Both the position numbers and the translations under genes were made by a program. From NCBI RefSeq assembly GCF_900770955.1, contig NZ_CAAGLX010000012.1, forward strand, positions 1 through 58,840: DNA of 58,840 bases. Reading direction: 5' to 3'. Position 1 is the first letter of the stretch. Each line of letters opens with the position of its first letter. The stretch is from an uncultured Phascolarctobacterium sp. (GTDB lineage: Bacteria; Bacillota; Negativicutes; Acidaminococcales; Acidaminococcaceae). This document shows positions 17,757 to 26,281 of this stretch, piece after piece. The notes below the pieces were generated by a model. That model was not told the origin of the DNA. It did not search any database and worked only from the letters and a program-made list of their open reading frames with translations.

Positions 17757-19121
17757 ATGGCTGAAGTAAAAGTTCCACGTTTTATGATCAGTGCTCCCGG
17801 AAGCGGCAGCGGCAAGACTACTATCGTCTGCGGCCTGCTGAAGGCGCTGTTGGAAAAAGGGCTGTCGGTTGCAGCCTTTAAATCAGGACCTGATTATATT
17901 GACCCGATGTTCCATTCCCGTGTTATCGGAGCAAAATCCCGCAATCTGGATCTGTTCATGCTGGGACAGGCTACGAGCCGTTATCTGGTAGCGAAAAACG
18001 CACGCCATGCGGACGTAGCTGTCTTTGAAGGAGCGATGGGCTTTTATGACGGTATGGGTAAAACCACGGAAGCCAGTGCTTATGATCTGGCCTGCACCTG
18101 CGATGTTCCGGTAGTATTGGTAGTCAACGGCAAGGGAGCCGCCTTATCCATTGCTGCGACCATCAAGGGCTTCAAGGAATTCCGCAGTGACAGCCATATC
18201 GTCGGCGCTATTCTGAACAATGTTAATCCGATGAGCTATCTTTTCTATAAGGATGTAATTGAACGCGAAGCCGGTGTGAAGCTGTTAGGCTACTTCCCGG
18301 TAATGCAGGACTGTAACTTTGAAAGCCGTCACTTAGGCCTGGTTACAGCCGAGGAAATAGGGGATTTGCAGCAGATAGTTGCCAAGCTGGCAGCTCAGGC
18401 AGCCAAATCGGTTGATTTGGACGGCCTGCTGCAGGTAGCGGCGCAGGCCGCACCGCTTACATATGACGAGGTAAGCCTTGAACCCGTCGGACGTATGCGT
18501 GTGGCAGTCGCTATGGACAAAGCCTTCTGTTTCTACTATCAGGACGCGCTTGACCTCTTAGCTGAACTTGGTGCGGAGCTCGTACCCTTCAGCCCGATAG
18601 CTGATGCGCATCTCCCGGAGAACATCAGCGGCCTTGTATTGGGCGGAGGCTATCCTGAGCTTTACGCACAGCAACTGGCAGACAACAAAACGCTGCTGCA
18701 GGAGCTTAAAACTGCCATCGACGGCGGTATGCCTTGTTTTGCAGAATGCGGCGGCTTCATGTATCTGCTGGAGCATTATCGCGACGGCGATAAGCTTTAC
18801 AGCTGGGTTGGTGCACTGAAGGGCGAATCGGCTATGACCAAAAAGCTGACGCGCTTCGGCTATGTGCACCTGACGGCGCAGCAGGATAATCTGCTGTGTC
18901 CTGCCGGTGGAACAATCAACGGACATGAGTTCCATTACTCTGACAGCACCAATAATGGTGCAAGCTTTATAGCTGCCAAGGCTTCCGGCCGCGGCAGCTG
19001 GGAATGTGCGAATACTACGCCGACGCTTTATGCCGGTTATCCGCACATCCACCTGTGGGGCAATCCTGAATTTGCCCGCAGCTTTATAAAACAATGTGCA
19101 GCGTATGCTGCTAAAGAGTAG
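17757..19121 (+). CDS. cbiA: CbiA, cobyrinate a,c-diamide synthase
   Basis: CbiA uses ATP and glutamine to amidate the a and c side chains. At 454 aa it has the P-loop SAPGSGSGKTT (about residue 12), the DethB/CobQ-type synthetase domain and a C-terminal GATase-3 domain with the catalytic Cys in CFAECGGFMYL (about 325) and the final His in HIHLWG. It starts 1 base after the cbiET stop. No defect is seen. Confidence 0.95.
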   Translation: MAEVKVPRFMISAPGSGSGKTTIVCGLLKALLEKGLSVAAFKSGPDYIDPMFHSRVIGAKSRNLDLFMLGQATSRYLVAKNARHADVAVFEGAMGFYDGMGKTTEASAYDLACTCDVPVVLVVNGKGAALSIAATIKGFKEFRSDSHIVGAILNNVNPMSYLFYKDVIEREAGVKLLGYFPVMQDCNFESRHLGLVTAEEIGDLQQIVAKLAAQAAKSVDLDGLLQVAAQAAPLTYDEVSLEPVGRMRVAVAMDKAFCFYYQDALDLLAELGAELVPFSPIADAHLPENISGLVLGGGYPELYAQQLADNKTLLQELKTAIDGGMPCFAECGGFMYLLEHYRDGDKLYSWVGALKGESAMTKKLTRFGYVHLTAQQDNLLCPAGGTINGHEFHYSDSTNNGASFIAAKASGRGSWECANTTPTLYAGYPHIHLWGNPEFARSFIKQCAAYAAKE

Positions 19122-19152
19122 TCAATAGACTGCTAAAAAGGGGAGTTTTGCT

Positions 19153-20124
19153 TTGATGATGACCTTAGGCGCAATTGTAGCAGGTTTTATTTTAGATTTG
19201 ATTTTCGGTGACCCGCATTGGCTGCCGCATCCGATCTGCTTAATTGGCAATTTAATAGGATTCCTGGACAAAAATCTGCGGCGTTTGCTTGCTCCCGGCG
19301 AGACAGCATTACTGCTCGGCGGTGCCTTGATGGTAATAATCGTTCTGGTTCTTACCTTTGCCGTGCCGTTTGCTGTGCTGGCGTTGGCGGAACAGGTTAG
19401 CCCGTGGTTGCGTTTTGCCATTGAAACTGTTATGTGCTACCAGATTTTTGCTACAAAATGTCTGCGTGACGAGAGCATGAAGGTGTACACCGCTCTGAAG
19501 AACGACGATCTTGCGGATGCCAGACTGAAGCTTTCCTGGATCGTAGGGCGTGATACGAAGGACCTTGATGCTGCAGAGGTGACTAAGGGAGCAGTAGAAA
19601 CCGTTGCGGAAAATACTGCGGACGGCATCATCGCGCCGATGTTCTATATGTTTATCGGCGGCGCTCCTCTGGCCTTTTTGTACAAAGGCATTAATACTAT
19701 GGATTCCATGGTTGGTTATAAAAATGACACGTATCTTTATTTTGGACGCTGTGCTGCCAAGCTGGATGATTTGGCCAATCTGATTCCTGCGCGCATTACC
19801 GGTCTGGTAATGATTGTGGCATCTTATTTTCTTAATCTTGATGCCAAGAGAGCGTGGAAGACATTCTGGCGCGACCGCTATCATCATCTCAGTCCTAATT
19901 CCGCAATGACGGAATCAGTTACGGCCGGTGCCTTGAACATCCAGCTCGGCGGTGATCATTTTTATTTCGGTAAGCTCGTCCACAAGGAAACTATCGGCGA
20001 TGATATTCGTCCGGTATGCCCTGAGGACATAGTTGCTGCCAACAATTTACTGTATATGACGGCTGTTCTCAGCCTGTTGCTGTTTTCCCTGGTTTATCTG
20101 GTGAACAGTCTTATCTTAAAATGA
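19153..20124 (+). CDS. cbiB: CbiB, adenosylcobinamide-phosphate synthase
   Basis: This inner-membrane protein attaches the aminopropanol (phosphate) arm to adenosylcobyric acid. At 323 aa it has the family N-terminus LDLIFGDPHWLPHPICLIG, the central RDTKDLD and TVAENTADGIIAPMFY motifs (about residues 135-165), YKNDTYLYFGRCAAKLDD and several membrane helices. The start could be TTG 19153, ATG 19156 or ATG 19159, all served by AAGGGGAG at 19138-19145. I list the longest. Confidence 0.94.
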   Translation: MMMTLGAIVAGFILDLIFGDPHWLPHPICLIGNLIGFLDKNLRRLLAPGETALLLGGALMVIIVLVLTFAVPFAVLALAEQVSPWLRFAIETVMCYQIFATKCLRDESMKVYTALKNDDLADARLKLSWIVGRDTKDLDAAEVTKGAVETVAENTADGIIAPMFYMFIGGAPLAFLYKGINTMDSMVGYKNDTYLYFGRCAAKLDDLANLIPARITGLVMIVASYFLNLDAKRAWKTFWRDRYHHLSPNSAMTESVTAGALNIQLGGDHFYFGKLVHKETIGDDIRPVCPEDIVAANNLLYMTAVLSLLLFSLVYLVNSLILK

Positions 20125-20136
20125 AGCAGGTAGAAG

Positions 20137-21219
20137 ATGATGTATAAATACGAACATGGTGGAGATATCTATACGGAAAAGCTGACCAAAGATGGTCGTC
20201 CCTTTGTAGATTATTCTGCCAATATCAATCCTCTTGGCCTGCCGCTTGGTATAAAGCAGGCCGTTCAACAGGCTTTAAAGCTTTGTATCAACTATCCTGA
20301 TCCCTTCTGCCGCGAGCTGGCAGAGGTGACCGCAAGCTATCTGCAGCTGCCGCAGGAGTATATTTTCTTCGGTAACGGTGCGGCCGACGTGCTGTTCCGT
20401 CTGGCGCTGGCCTTGAAGCCCGGACGCGCACTTTTATTGGCACCGACCTTTGCTGATTACGAAAAGGCTCTGCACACGGTAGACTGCAAAATAAGCTATT
20501 ACAATCTGCAGGAGGCGCGTGATTTTGCTGCTGACAATGATATTGTCGATACGATTACGCCCGATACAGATCTGGTTGTTATCTGTAATCCCAATAATCC
20601 TACCGGTCAGCTGACTAGCCGTGAGCTGCTGGTGCAGATTCTCGGCAAATGCCGTCTGGTAGGAGCTCATCTTTTGATAGATGAATGCTTTATGGATTTT
20701 GTCAGTGAGGAAAAGGCCTTCAGCATGCGTGATCTGCTTGCGTCCTATCCTGAACTGGTTATCCTCAAGGCCTTCACCAAAACCTTTGCGATGCCCGGCA
20801 TACGCTTAGGCTATTGCCTCAGCGGCAGCAGTGAGCTGAACACAGCGCTGCATCAGAGCGGTCAGGACTGGAATGTTTCCATCCTGGCGCAGGAGGCAGG
20901 CAAGGCGGCTTTAAAAGAGCACGAATATCTTGCTAAATCCTTTAAGCTGATTGAGCAGGAACGCAGTTATCTGCGTAACCAGCTTACAGCTTTGGGTGCC
21001 AAGGTATACGGCTCGGAGGCCAACTATATTTTCTTTTATCTGCCGCAGCCGGAAAATCTTCCGGAGCTGTTGCATGAGCGTGGCTATCTGATACGTTCAT
21101 GCGCCAACTATCACAACCTGCAGGCAGGCTATTATCGTATCGCGGTCAAAACGAGAGTGCAGAACCGCGGTTTAATCAAAGCACTTAAGGAAGCAATAAA
21201 AACATGCGCTCTTTACTAG
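20137..21219 (+). CDS. cobD: CobD, L-threonine-O-3-phosphate decarboxylase
   Basis: This PLP enzyme of the aminotransferase class I/II fold makes (R)-1-amino-2-propanol phosphate for CbiB. At 360 aa it starts HGGDIYTE, has DYSANINPLGLP (about residues 24-35), CNPNNPTGQL (about 150) and the PLP-lysine region KAFTKTFAMPGIRLGY (about 212). It resembles histidinol-phosphate aminotransferase (HisC), but its place between cbiB and cbiP and the ANINPLG signature favour CobD. Its 3' end overlaps the next gene by 16 bases. Confidence 0.92.
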   Translation: MMYKYEHGGDIYTEKLTKDGRPFVDYSANINPLGLPLGIKQAVQQALKLCINYPDPFCRELAEVTASYLQLPQEYIFFGNGAADVLFRLALALKPGRALLLAPTFADYEKALHTVDCKISYYNLQEARDFAADNDIVDTITPDTDLVVICNPNNPTGQLTSRELLVQILGKCRLVGAHLLIDECFMDFVSEEKAFSMRDLLASYPELVILKAFTKTFAMPGIRLGYCLSGSSELNTALHQSGQDWNVSILAQEAGKAALKEHEYLAKSFKLIEQERSYLRNQLTALGAKVYGSEANYIFFYLPQPENLPELLHERGYLIRSCANYHNLQAGYYRIAVKTRVQNRGLIKALKEAIKTCALY

Positions 21220-22331
21220 TATTAATTGATGGCTTAGGTGATTCCCCGATTCCTGCATGGCAGGGACAGACTCCCTTTGAGCATGCGGTGCATCCTGCGA
21301 TGGATGCGCTGGCTGCTTCCGGGACACTTGGGAGCCTAAGCATATGTGAAAAAGACATTATTCCCGAAAGCTGTAGCTGTATTCTGCGGCTTCTGGGTGT
21401 AGATAAAAAGGATATTCCGCACAACCGTGCTTATCTGGAGCTGCTGGCACACAACCGTGATATTTCCGAATACGAAATGGTGCTGCGCTGCAATCTGGCT
21501 GCTGTTGATGCATCCGGCCGTCTTGCCGCGTTTAACGGGCAGGGCCTTACGCCGCAAGAGATGCAGCAGGCTGCCAAGCACTGTGACGGTATCCTTAAAG
21601 ATATAGAGTTTATCCATCTATCTGAATACCGTAATCTTTTGGTGATGAACAGGGAAGCGAGCGTGCTGGACTGTGCTGTAGAGCCGCCGCACGAAAGCGT
21701 GGGCGAGGATGTAAGCGCTTTGCTGCAGGAGCTGCGCAGTAAGTCCTTGTCCATCAACTATTTTTTGCAGGAGTCAGCAAAAAGGCTGCAGCCCTTTGCA
21801 CGTGACGGCCTGCAATATATTCTGTATCCCTGGGGACCTTCAGCCCGCCAGGTGCTCCCTTCCTTTGGCAGTCTGCACGGACTGCGCGGCGGGGCAGTGT
21901 GCAAGGCGGAGATTGTCATCGGCATTGCCAGAGCCTTAGGCATGGACGTAATAACACCACCGAATGCAACCGGTGATGTAGATACGGATATTATGGCGAA
22001 GGCCGAAGCAACGCTTGCAATGCTGCAGCAGGATGATTTTGTCATTGCGCATTTCAATGGCAGTGACGAGGCTGCTCACCGCTATGATTATCAGGGTAAG
22101 GCTGATTTTATCAGCAGGATAGATGAACAGTTTTTACAGACCATTGCAGCAAAATATCATGAACCACTGAAGCTCGTCATCTGCGGTGACCACGTTACCA
22201 GCTCGGTAACAGGTAAGCACGGTGACGGCTGCACGCCTGTGATTGCAGGCTATCTTAATACCACAGGTCACAGTATCAGGCTGCAAAGCTATCGTGACAT
22301 ACTGGACTTTTTGATGAAAGAGAGTGATTAA
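21204..22331 (+). CDS. ApgM-like alkaline-phosphatase-superfamily protein in the B12 operon (candidate alpha-ribazole phosphatase)
   Basis: The 375-aa protein resembles archaeal-type cofactor-independent phosphoglycerate mutase. It has LVLIDGLGDSPI at the N-terminus (metal Asp), PESCSCILRLLG near residue 52 where the family has its nucleophile Ser, HFNGSDEAAH near 281 and ICGDHVTSSVTGKHGDG near 327 as the metal-binding residues. The usual Gly-Ser-Asp around the nucleophile is Glu-Ser-Cys here, and the Gly-Arg after it is Asn-Arg, so glycolytic mutase activity is doubtful. It overlaps cobD by 16 bases and lies 1 base before the likely cbiP start. That context suggests a B12 role, most simply the missing alpha-ribazole-phosphate (or cobalamin-phosphate) phosphatase. 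The superfamily is firm and the role is inference. Confidence 0.8.
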   Translation: MRSLLVLIDGLGDSPIPAWQGQTPFEHAVHPAMDALAASGTLGSLSICEKDIIPESCSCILRLLGVDKKDIPHNRAYLELLAHNRDISEYEMVLRCNLAAVDASGRLAAFNGQGLTPQEMQQAAKHCDGILKDIEFIHLSEYRNLLVMNREASVLDCAVEPPHESVGEDVSALLQELRSKSLSINYFLQESAKRLQPFARDGLQYILYPWGPSARQVLPSFGSLHGLRGGAVCKAEIVIGIARALGMDVITPPNATGDVDTDIMAKAEATLAMLQQDDFVIAHFNGSDEAAHRYDYQGKADFISRIDEQFLQTIAAKYHEPLKLVICGDHVTSSVTGKHGDGCTPVIAGYLNTTGHSIRLQSYRDILDFLMKESD

Positions 22332-22332
22332 A

Positions 22333-23865
22333 GTGGCAAAAGCACTTATGATAGTAGGTACCATGTCAAATGCAGGCAAAAGCCTGGTAACAGCAGGTTT
22401 ATGCCGTGTATTCAATCAGGATGGCTACAAGGTAGCACCGTTCAAATCCCAGAACATGGCGCTGAATTCCTTTATCACCGCCGAGGGTGCGGAAATGGGA
22501 CGTGCACAGGTTGTGCAGGCTGAGGCTGCCAACATCGAGCCTAGCGTACTGATGAATCCTATCCTGCTGAAGCCTACCAGCGACAGCGGTTCTCAGGTTA
22601 TTGTCAACGGTGAAGCAATCGGTACCATGAAGGCCGGCGAATATTATGCAATGAAGCATACTCTGCGTCCGGAGGTACAGAAGGCGTTTGATACGCTGGC
22701 TTCCAAATTTGATATTGTCTGCATCGAGGGTGCGGGCAGCCCGGCGGAAATCAACATCAAAAAGGACGATTTTGTCAACATGGGCATGGCTAAAATGGCT
22801 AAGGCTCCTGTACTGCTTGTAGCAGATATTGACCGTGGCGGCGTTTTCGCTTCCATTTACGGCACGCTGATGCTGCTGGAGGATGACGAAAGAGCAATGG
22901 TTAAGGGTGTTATTATCAACAAGTTCCGTGGTGATGTAGAAATCCTGCGCCCCGGCTTGAGGATGATTGAAGAAAAAACCGGCGTACCTATCGTAGGCGT
23001 GCTGCCGATGCTGAAGGTTGATATCGAGGATGAGGACAGCCTTTCCGAGCGTATCAGCGGCCGCAGCGAGGTTAAGCTGATTGATATTGCGGTTGTACGC
23101 ATTCCGCGTATGTCCAACTATACAGATTTCAACGTATTCGAACTGATTCCCGGCGTTTCCCTGCGCTATGTAACGAGCGTACGCGAGCTGGGCCAGCCGG
23201 ATATGATTATTATTCCTGGTACCAAAAATACCACCGGCGACCTGAAATGGCTGCGTCAGAGCGGTATGGAGGCTGCTATTTTGAAGCATGCCAACAGCGG
23301 TACCGTAGTTTTCGGTGTCTGCGGCGGTTATCAGATGCTGGGCAAGCAGATTTCCGACCCGTACGGCGAGGAGGACGGCACCGGCAAAGCTAACGTTACT
23401 CCCGGCATGGGCCTGCTGAATATCGAAACAACCTTTATCGAAAAGAAACGTACTATCCAGATGGCCGGGAAATTCGGCAAGGTACAGGGTATCTTCTCTG
23501 CACTGAGCGGTCTGCCGCTTTATGGCTACGAAATTCACTCCGGTGTAACCGAATTCCCGGAGGAGGCAGCATTGACCTCTATCAGCCCAATTCACGAAAA
23601 CGGTGAAATTATGGCCGAGGGCTCTCAAAATACCGAGGGCAAGCTCAATGTTTACGGCACCTATGTGCATGGCGTTTTCGATGGCGATGGCATTGCCGTG
23701 AAGATTGTCGAAGCACTGCTGGCCAAGAAGGGCAAAAAGATGGAGGATATCCAGACCATTAACTTTGCGGAGTACAAGCGTCAGCAATACGATATTCTTG
23801 CCGACAGCATCCGTGAAAACTTGGATATGAAGCAAATTTATGAGATTTTGGAAGCAGGTGTCTGA
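22333..23865 (+). CDS. cbiP: CbiP, adenosylcobyric acid synthase
   Basis: CbiP amidates side chains b, d, e and g. At 510 aa it has the P-loop region MIVGTMSNAGKSLVTAGL at the N-terminus, SQNMALNSF, IEGAGSPAEIN (about residue 132), and a GATase domain with the catalytic Cys in VFGVCGGYQMLGK (about 335) and GTYVHGVF. I prefer GTG 22333, which gives the family VAKALM N-terminus with a GAAAGAGAG site 8 bases upstream. An in-frame GTG at 22324 inside the previous gene is the alternative. Confidence 0.94.
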   Translation: MAKALMIVGTMSNAGKSLVTAGLCRVFNQDGYKVAPFKSQNMALNSFITAEGAEMGRAQVVQAEAANIEPSVLMNPILLKPTSDSGSQVIVNGEAIGTMKAGEYYAMKHTLRPEVQKAFDTLASKFDIVCIEGAGSPAEINIKKDDFVNMGMAKMAKAPVLLVADIDRGGVFASIYGTLMLLEDDERAMVKGVIINKFRGDVEILRPGLRMIEEKTGVPIVGVLPMLKVDIEDEDSLSERISGRSEVKLIDIAVVRIPRMSNYTDFNVFELIPGVSLRYVTSVRELGQPDMIIIPGTKNTTGDLKWLRQSGMEAAILKHANSGTVVFGVCGGYQMLGKQISDPYGEEDGTGKANVTPGMGLLNIETTFIEKKRTIQMAGKFGKVQGIFSALSGLPLYGYEIHSGVTEFPEEAALTSISPIHENGEIMAEGSQNTEGKLNVYGTYVHGVFDGDGIAVKIVEALLAKKGKKMEDIQTINFAEYKRQQYDILADSIRENLDMKQIYEILEAGV

Positions 23866-24396
23866 ATGAAAGACGGTGGACTGATTCATATTTACTGTGG
23901 CGATGGCAAGGGCAAAACCACTGCTGCTATGGGACTTTCGATCCGCTGCGCGGGCCATGGCAACCATGTGCTGATAGTGCAGTTCCTCAAAAGCAGACCG
24001 ACAGGCGAGCTTGCGAGCCTGGCACTGCTGCCCAATATAGAGGTAATGCGCGGTAAGGAAACCAAGAAATTTACCTTCCAGATGAACGATGAGGAAAAGG
24101 CAGAGGTTAAGCGCGAGCATATGGTGCTTTTTGATAAGGTTAAGCAAAAATGTGCGGATGAGCATATTGACCTGCTGATTTTCGATGAAATCATCGGTGC
24201 CTGCAACACCGGCGTGTTTGATCAGGCTGCATTGGTGGAATTCTTAAAGAACAAGCCGCAGGAGCTGGAGGTTGTTATGACAGGCCGTAATCCGGCACCT
24301 GAGCTGGTAGAGCTGGCTGATTATGTATCTGAGGTCTGCATGCGCAAGCATCCATTCAAAAGGGGTATTCCGGCACGTGTAGGCATTGAAAAATAA
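23866..24396 (+). CDS. cobA: CobA/BtuR, corrinoid adenosyltransferase
   Basis: The 176-aa enzyme transfers the 5'-deoxyadenosyl group from ATP to cob(I)alamin or earlier corrinoids. Seen are YCGDGKGKTTAAMGLSIRCAGHG (nucleotide loop, residues 8-30), VQFLKS, LLIFDEIIGA (about 105) and VMTGRNPAPEL. The ATG starts directly after the cbiP stop. The symbol is used in the enteric sense (adenosyltransferase), not for uroporphyrinogen methyltransferase. Confidence 0.94.
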   Translation: MKDGGLIHIYCGDGKGKTTAAMGLSIRCAGHGNHVLIVQFLKSRPTGELASLALLPNIEVMRGKETKKFTFQMNDEEKAEVKREHMVLFDKVKQKCADEHIDLLIFDEIIGACNTGVFDQAALVEFLKNKPQELEVVMTGRNPAPELVELADYVSEVCMRKHPFKRGIPARVGIEK

Positions 24397-24431
24397 TTGC
24401 AGTATATCATGAAGAAAGGTAGTGTAAAATA

Positions 24432-25061
24432 ATGCATTTACAAAATGTTTTACCCGCTGATATTGAAAAACGCAGTATGGAAATTATTGGCGAGGAATTA
24501 GGCCAAATTCATATCGATGAGGAGAAAGTTGATATCGTTAAGCGCGTTATCCATACCTCCGCAGATTTTGATTATGCCCGCAATATGCTGTTCTCCGACG
24601 GCGTAGTAGAGAAGGCACTGGCTGCACTGCAAAAGGGTGCTACTATCGTTACTGATACCAATATGGCCTGCACCGGCATCAACAAAATGGGCCTGAGCAA
24701 GCTGGGCGCTAAGGCTGTCTGCTTCATGGCAGATCCCGACGTAGCTGCACGTGCTAAAGAAGCAGGCTCCACCAGAGCTGCTGCCTGCATGGAAAAGGCC
24801 TGCACTATCGAAGGCCCGGTAATCATTGCTGTAGGCAATGCACCTACTGCACTGGTTCGTCTGGACGAGCTGGTTAAGGAAGGAAAGATTAAACCGGAGC
24901 TGGTTATCGGCGTACCGGTAGGCTTTGTAAACGTTGTAGAATCCAAGGAAATCATCATGAAGACCGGTATTCCTTATATCGTTGCCCGCGGCCGTAAGGG
25001 TGGCAGCAACGTTGCCGCAGCAATCTGCAATGCACTTATCTATAAGCTTACACGCAAATAA
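24432..25061 (+). CDS. cbiC: CbiC, cobalt-precorrin-8 methylmutase
   Basis: CbiC moves the C-11 methyl to C-12 to give cobyrinic acid. At 209 aa it has RSMEIIGEEL (about residue 14), the catalytic-His region RVIHTSADFDYA (about 37), DTNMACTGINK (about 77), the AVGNAPTAL motif and a C-terminal ARGRKGGSNVAAAICNAL. AAGAAAGGTAG precedes the ATG. It is the last gene of the operon, so pathway order and gene order do not match. Confidence 0.95.
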   Translation: MHLQNVLPADIEKRSMEIIGEELGQIHIDEEKVDIVKRVIHTSADFDYARNMLFSDGVVEKALAALQKGATIVTDTNMACTGINKMGLSKLGAKAVCFMADPDVAARAKEAGSTRAAACMEKACTIEGPVIIAVGNAPTALVRLDELVKEGKIKPELVIGVPVGFVNVVESKEIIMKTGIPYIVARGRKGGSNVAAAICNALIYKLTRK

Positions 25062-25084
25062 TTTCTCGGTAAGAATTAGAATTA

Positions 25085-25129
25085 TAGCTTCATAATTGTA
25101 GCTTAAGCTACAATTATGAAGCTAATTTT
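25085..25129. terminator. 40-bp perfect palindrome closing the B12 operon
   Basis: Bases 25085-25104 and 25105-25124 are exact reverse complements (TAGCTTCATAATTGTAGCTT and its partner) with no loop, followed by ATTTT. The position 24 bases after cbiC suggests a terminator. The uninterrupted symmetry and AT-rich arms are unusual for one, so a protein-binding or mobile-element origin remains possible. Confidence 0.6.
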
Positions 25130-25158
25130 GACAAAATAGTAAAATCATTTTTAATTAC

Positions 25159-25187
25159 TTGACAAATCAGTTTATATGTTATACGAT
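25159..25187 (+). promoter_or_regulatory. Promoter of a short transcription unit before xerC
   Basis: Perfect -35 TTGACA at 25159-25164, 17-bp spacer, -10 TACGAT at 25182-25187 (4 of 6). A terminator lies only about 35-60 bases downstream. Confidence 0.6.
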
Positions 25188-25193
25188 AGTTTC

Positions 25194-25254
25194 TGTAACA
25201 TATGACTGCTGATTCAATGATGAAACAGTGCTTTTATTAGCACTGTTTTTTTCT
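25194..25254 (+). ncRNA. Candidate small RNA or attenuated leader (about 60 nt)
   Basis: The unit is bounded by the promoter at 25159-25187 and by a terminator stem ACAGTGCT-TTTATT-AGCACTGT (25225-25246) followed by seven T. No gene lies inside. A 12-codon ATG frame at 25202 has no ribosome-binding site. xerC has its own promoter downstream, which favours an independent RNA over an xerC leader. Confidence 0.45.
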
Positions 25255-25300
25255 GCTATAGGTAAACTGTTAGAAAATTAAAAAGAATAGCAATGTTAAC

Positions 25301-25329
25301 TTGATTCTTGCGGTTTTGTGTGATAAAAT
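25301..25329 (+). promoter_or_regulatory. Promoter of xerC-codY
   Basis: TTGATT at 25301-25306 and TAAAAT at 25324-25329, 17 bp apart, 22 bases before the xerC ATG. Confidence 0.7.
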
Positions 25330-25351
25330 AAAATGAAGGTATTTTTAGATT

Positions 25352-26260
25352 ATGGACACTACAGTTAATAACTATCCGGAAAGGTTTTTGACTTATCTGG
25401 AGGTTGAAAAAAATTGTTCTCAGCATACTATTGCAAGCTACCAAAAGGATTTAGCTGCTTTTGCGGAATTTATGCTGCGCAGGACCAAACAGAATTTTTT
25501 ATGGCAGCAGACTGGTCCGTTGGATGTGCGTGGCTATCTCGCCGAGCTTAATGAAAAGCAGTATGCCCGCAGAACAATTGCCCGCAGAATATCTGCACTG
25601 CGTTCTTTCTTTAAATATCTTGTGCGTGAAGCGGTTATTGAATATAGTCCGCTGACAAAGGTGCGCACGCCGAAGCTGGAAAAAAAGCTGCCCGCTTTTT
25701 TAGACGAATTTGAAATCAACGAGCTGTTGGCAATGCCTGATAAAAGTAAAGTATTGGGTGTTCGAGATCAGGCGGTGCTGGAGATGCTGTATGCTACCGG
25801 TTGCCGTGTATCTGAGCTGGTCGGCCTTACTCTGGAAAGGGTAGACCTTAGCAATCGCTTCGTGCTTTTGCTCGGTAAGGGCAATAAGGAAAGGGTTGTG
25901 CCGGTTGGCCATACATGCTGTGCGGCGTTAAGCACATATTACCTTGTACGACAGCAGCTGATGCATAACTATCAGCAGGAGCATGACTTCATATTTGTTA
26001 ATAACCGTGGTGGCAGGCTTACGGACCGTAGCGTAAGGCGTATTCTAGAGAAATATATAAATATGCTGGCTATTCATAAAAATGTAAGTCCGCATACTAT
26101 ACGCCATACATTCGCAACGCATCTTTTGGAGAATGGCGCTGATCTGCGTTCGGTACAGGAGCTATTAGGACATGCGAATTTATCGACAACACAGATTTAT
26201 ACGCACGTATCAAATGAACATGTGACTAATGTTTACAAGAAAAATCATCCGAGAGCATAA
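25352..26260 (+). CDS. xerC: XerC-type tyrosine recombinase (CodV-like)
   Basis: The 302-aa recombinase has an N-terminal SAM-like core-binding domain (residues 1-90) and a C-terminal catalytic domain. The catalytic residues are visible: Arg in GCRVSELVGL (about 150), Lys in GKGNKERVVP, His and Arg in HTIRHTFATH (about 250), His in LLGHANLSTTQ and Tyr in IYTHVS (about 283). The chromosome dimer resolution role is inferred from length and from codY directly downstream, as with codV in Bacillus. The clpQ and clpY genes that separate them in Bacillus are absent here. Confidence 0.9.
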   Translation: MDTTVNNYPERFLTYLEVEKNCSQHTIASYQKDLAAFAEFMLRRTKQNFLWQQTGPLDVRGYLAELNEKQYARRTIARRISALRSFFKYLVREAVIEYSPLTKVRTPKLEKKLPAFLDEFEINELLAMPDKSKVLGVRDQAVLEMLYATGCRVSELVGLTLERVDLSNRFVLLLGKGNKERVVPVGHTCCAALSTYYLVRQQLMHNYQQEHDFIFVNNRGGRLTDRSVRRILEKYINMLAIHKNVSPHTIRHTFATHLLENGADLRSVQELLGHANLSTTQIYTHVSNEHVTNVYKKNHPRA

Positions 26261-26281
26261 TTTTTTTTAGGAGGGAAAAGA

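Noticed and set aside
25202..25240. 12-codon frame inside the candidate small RNA
   Set aside because: No ribosome-binding site and the stop lies in the terminator stem.
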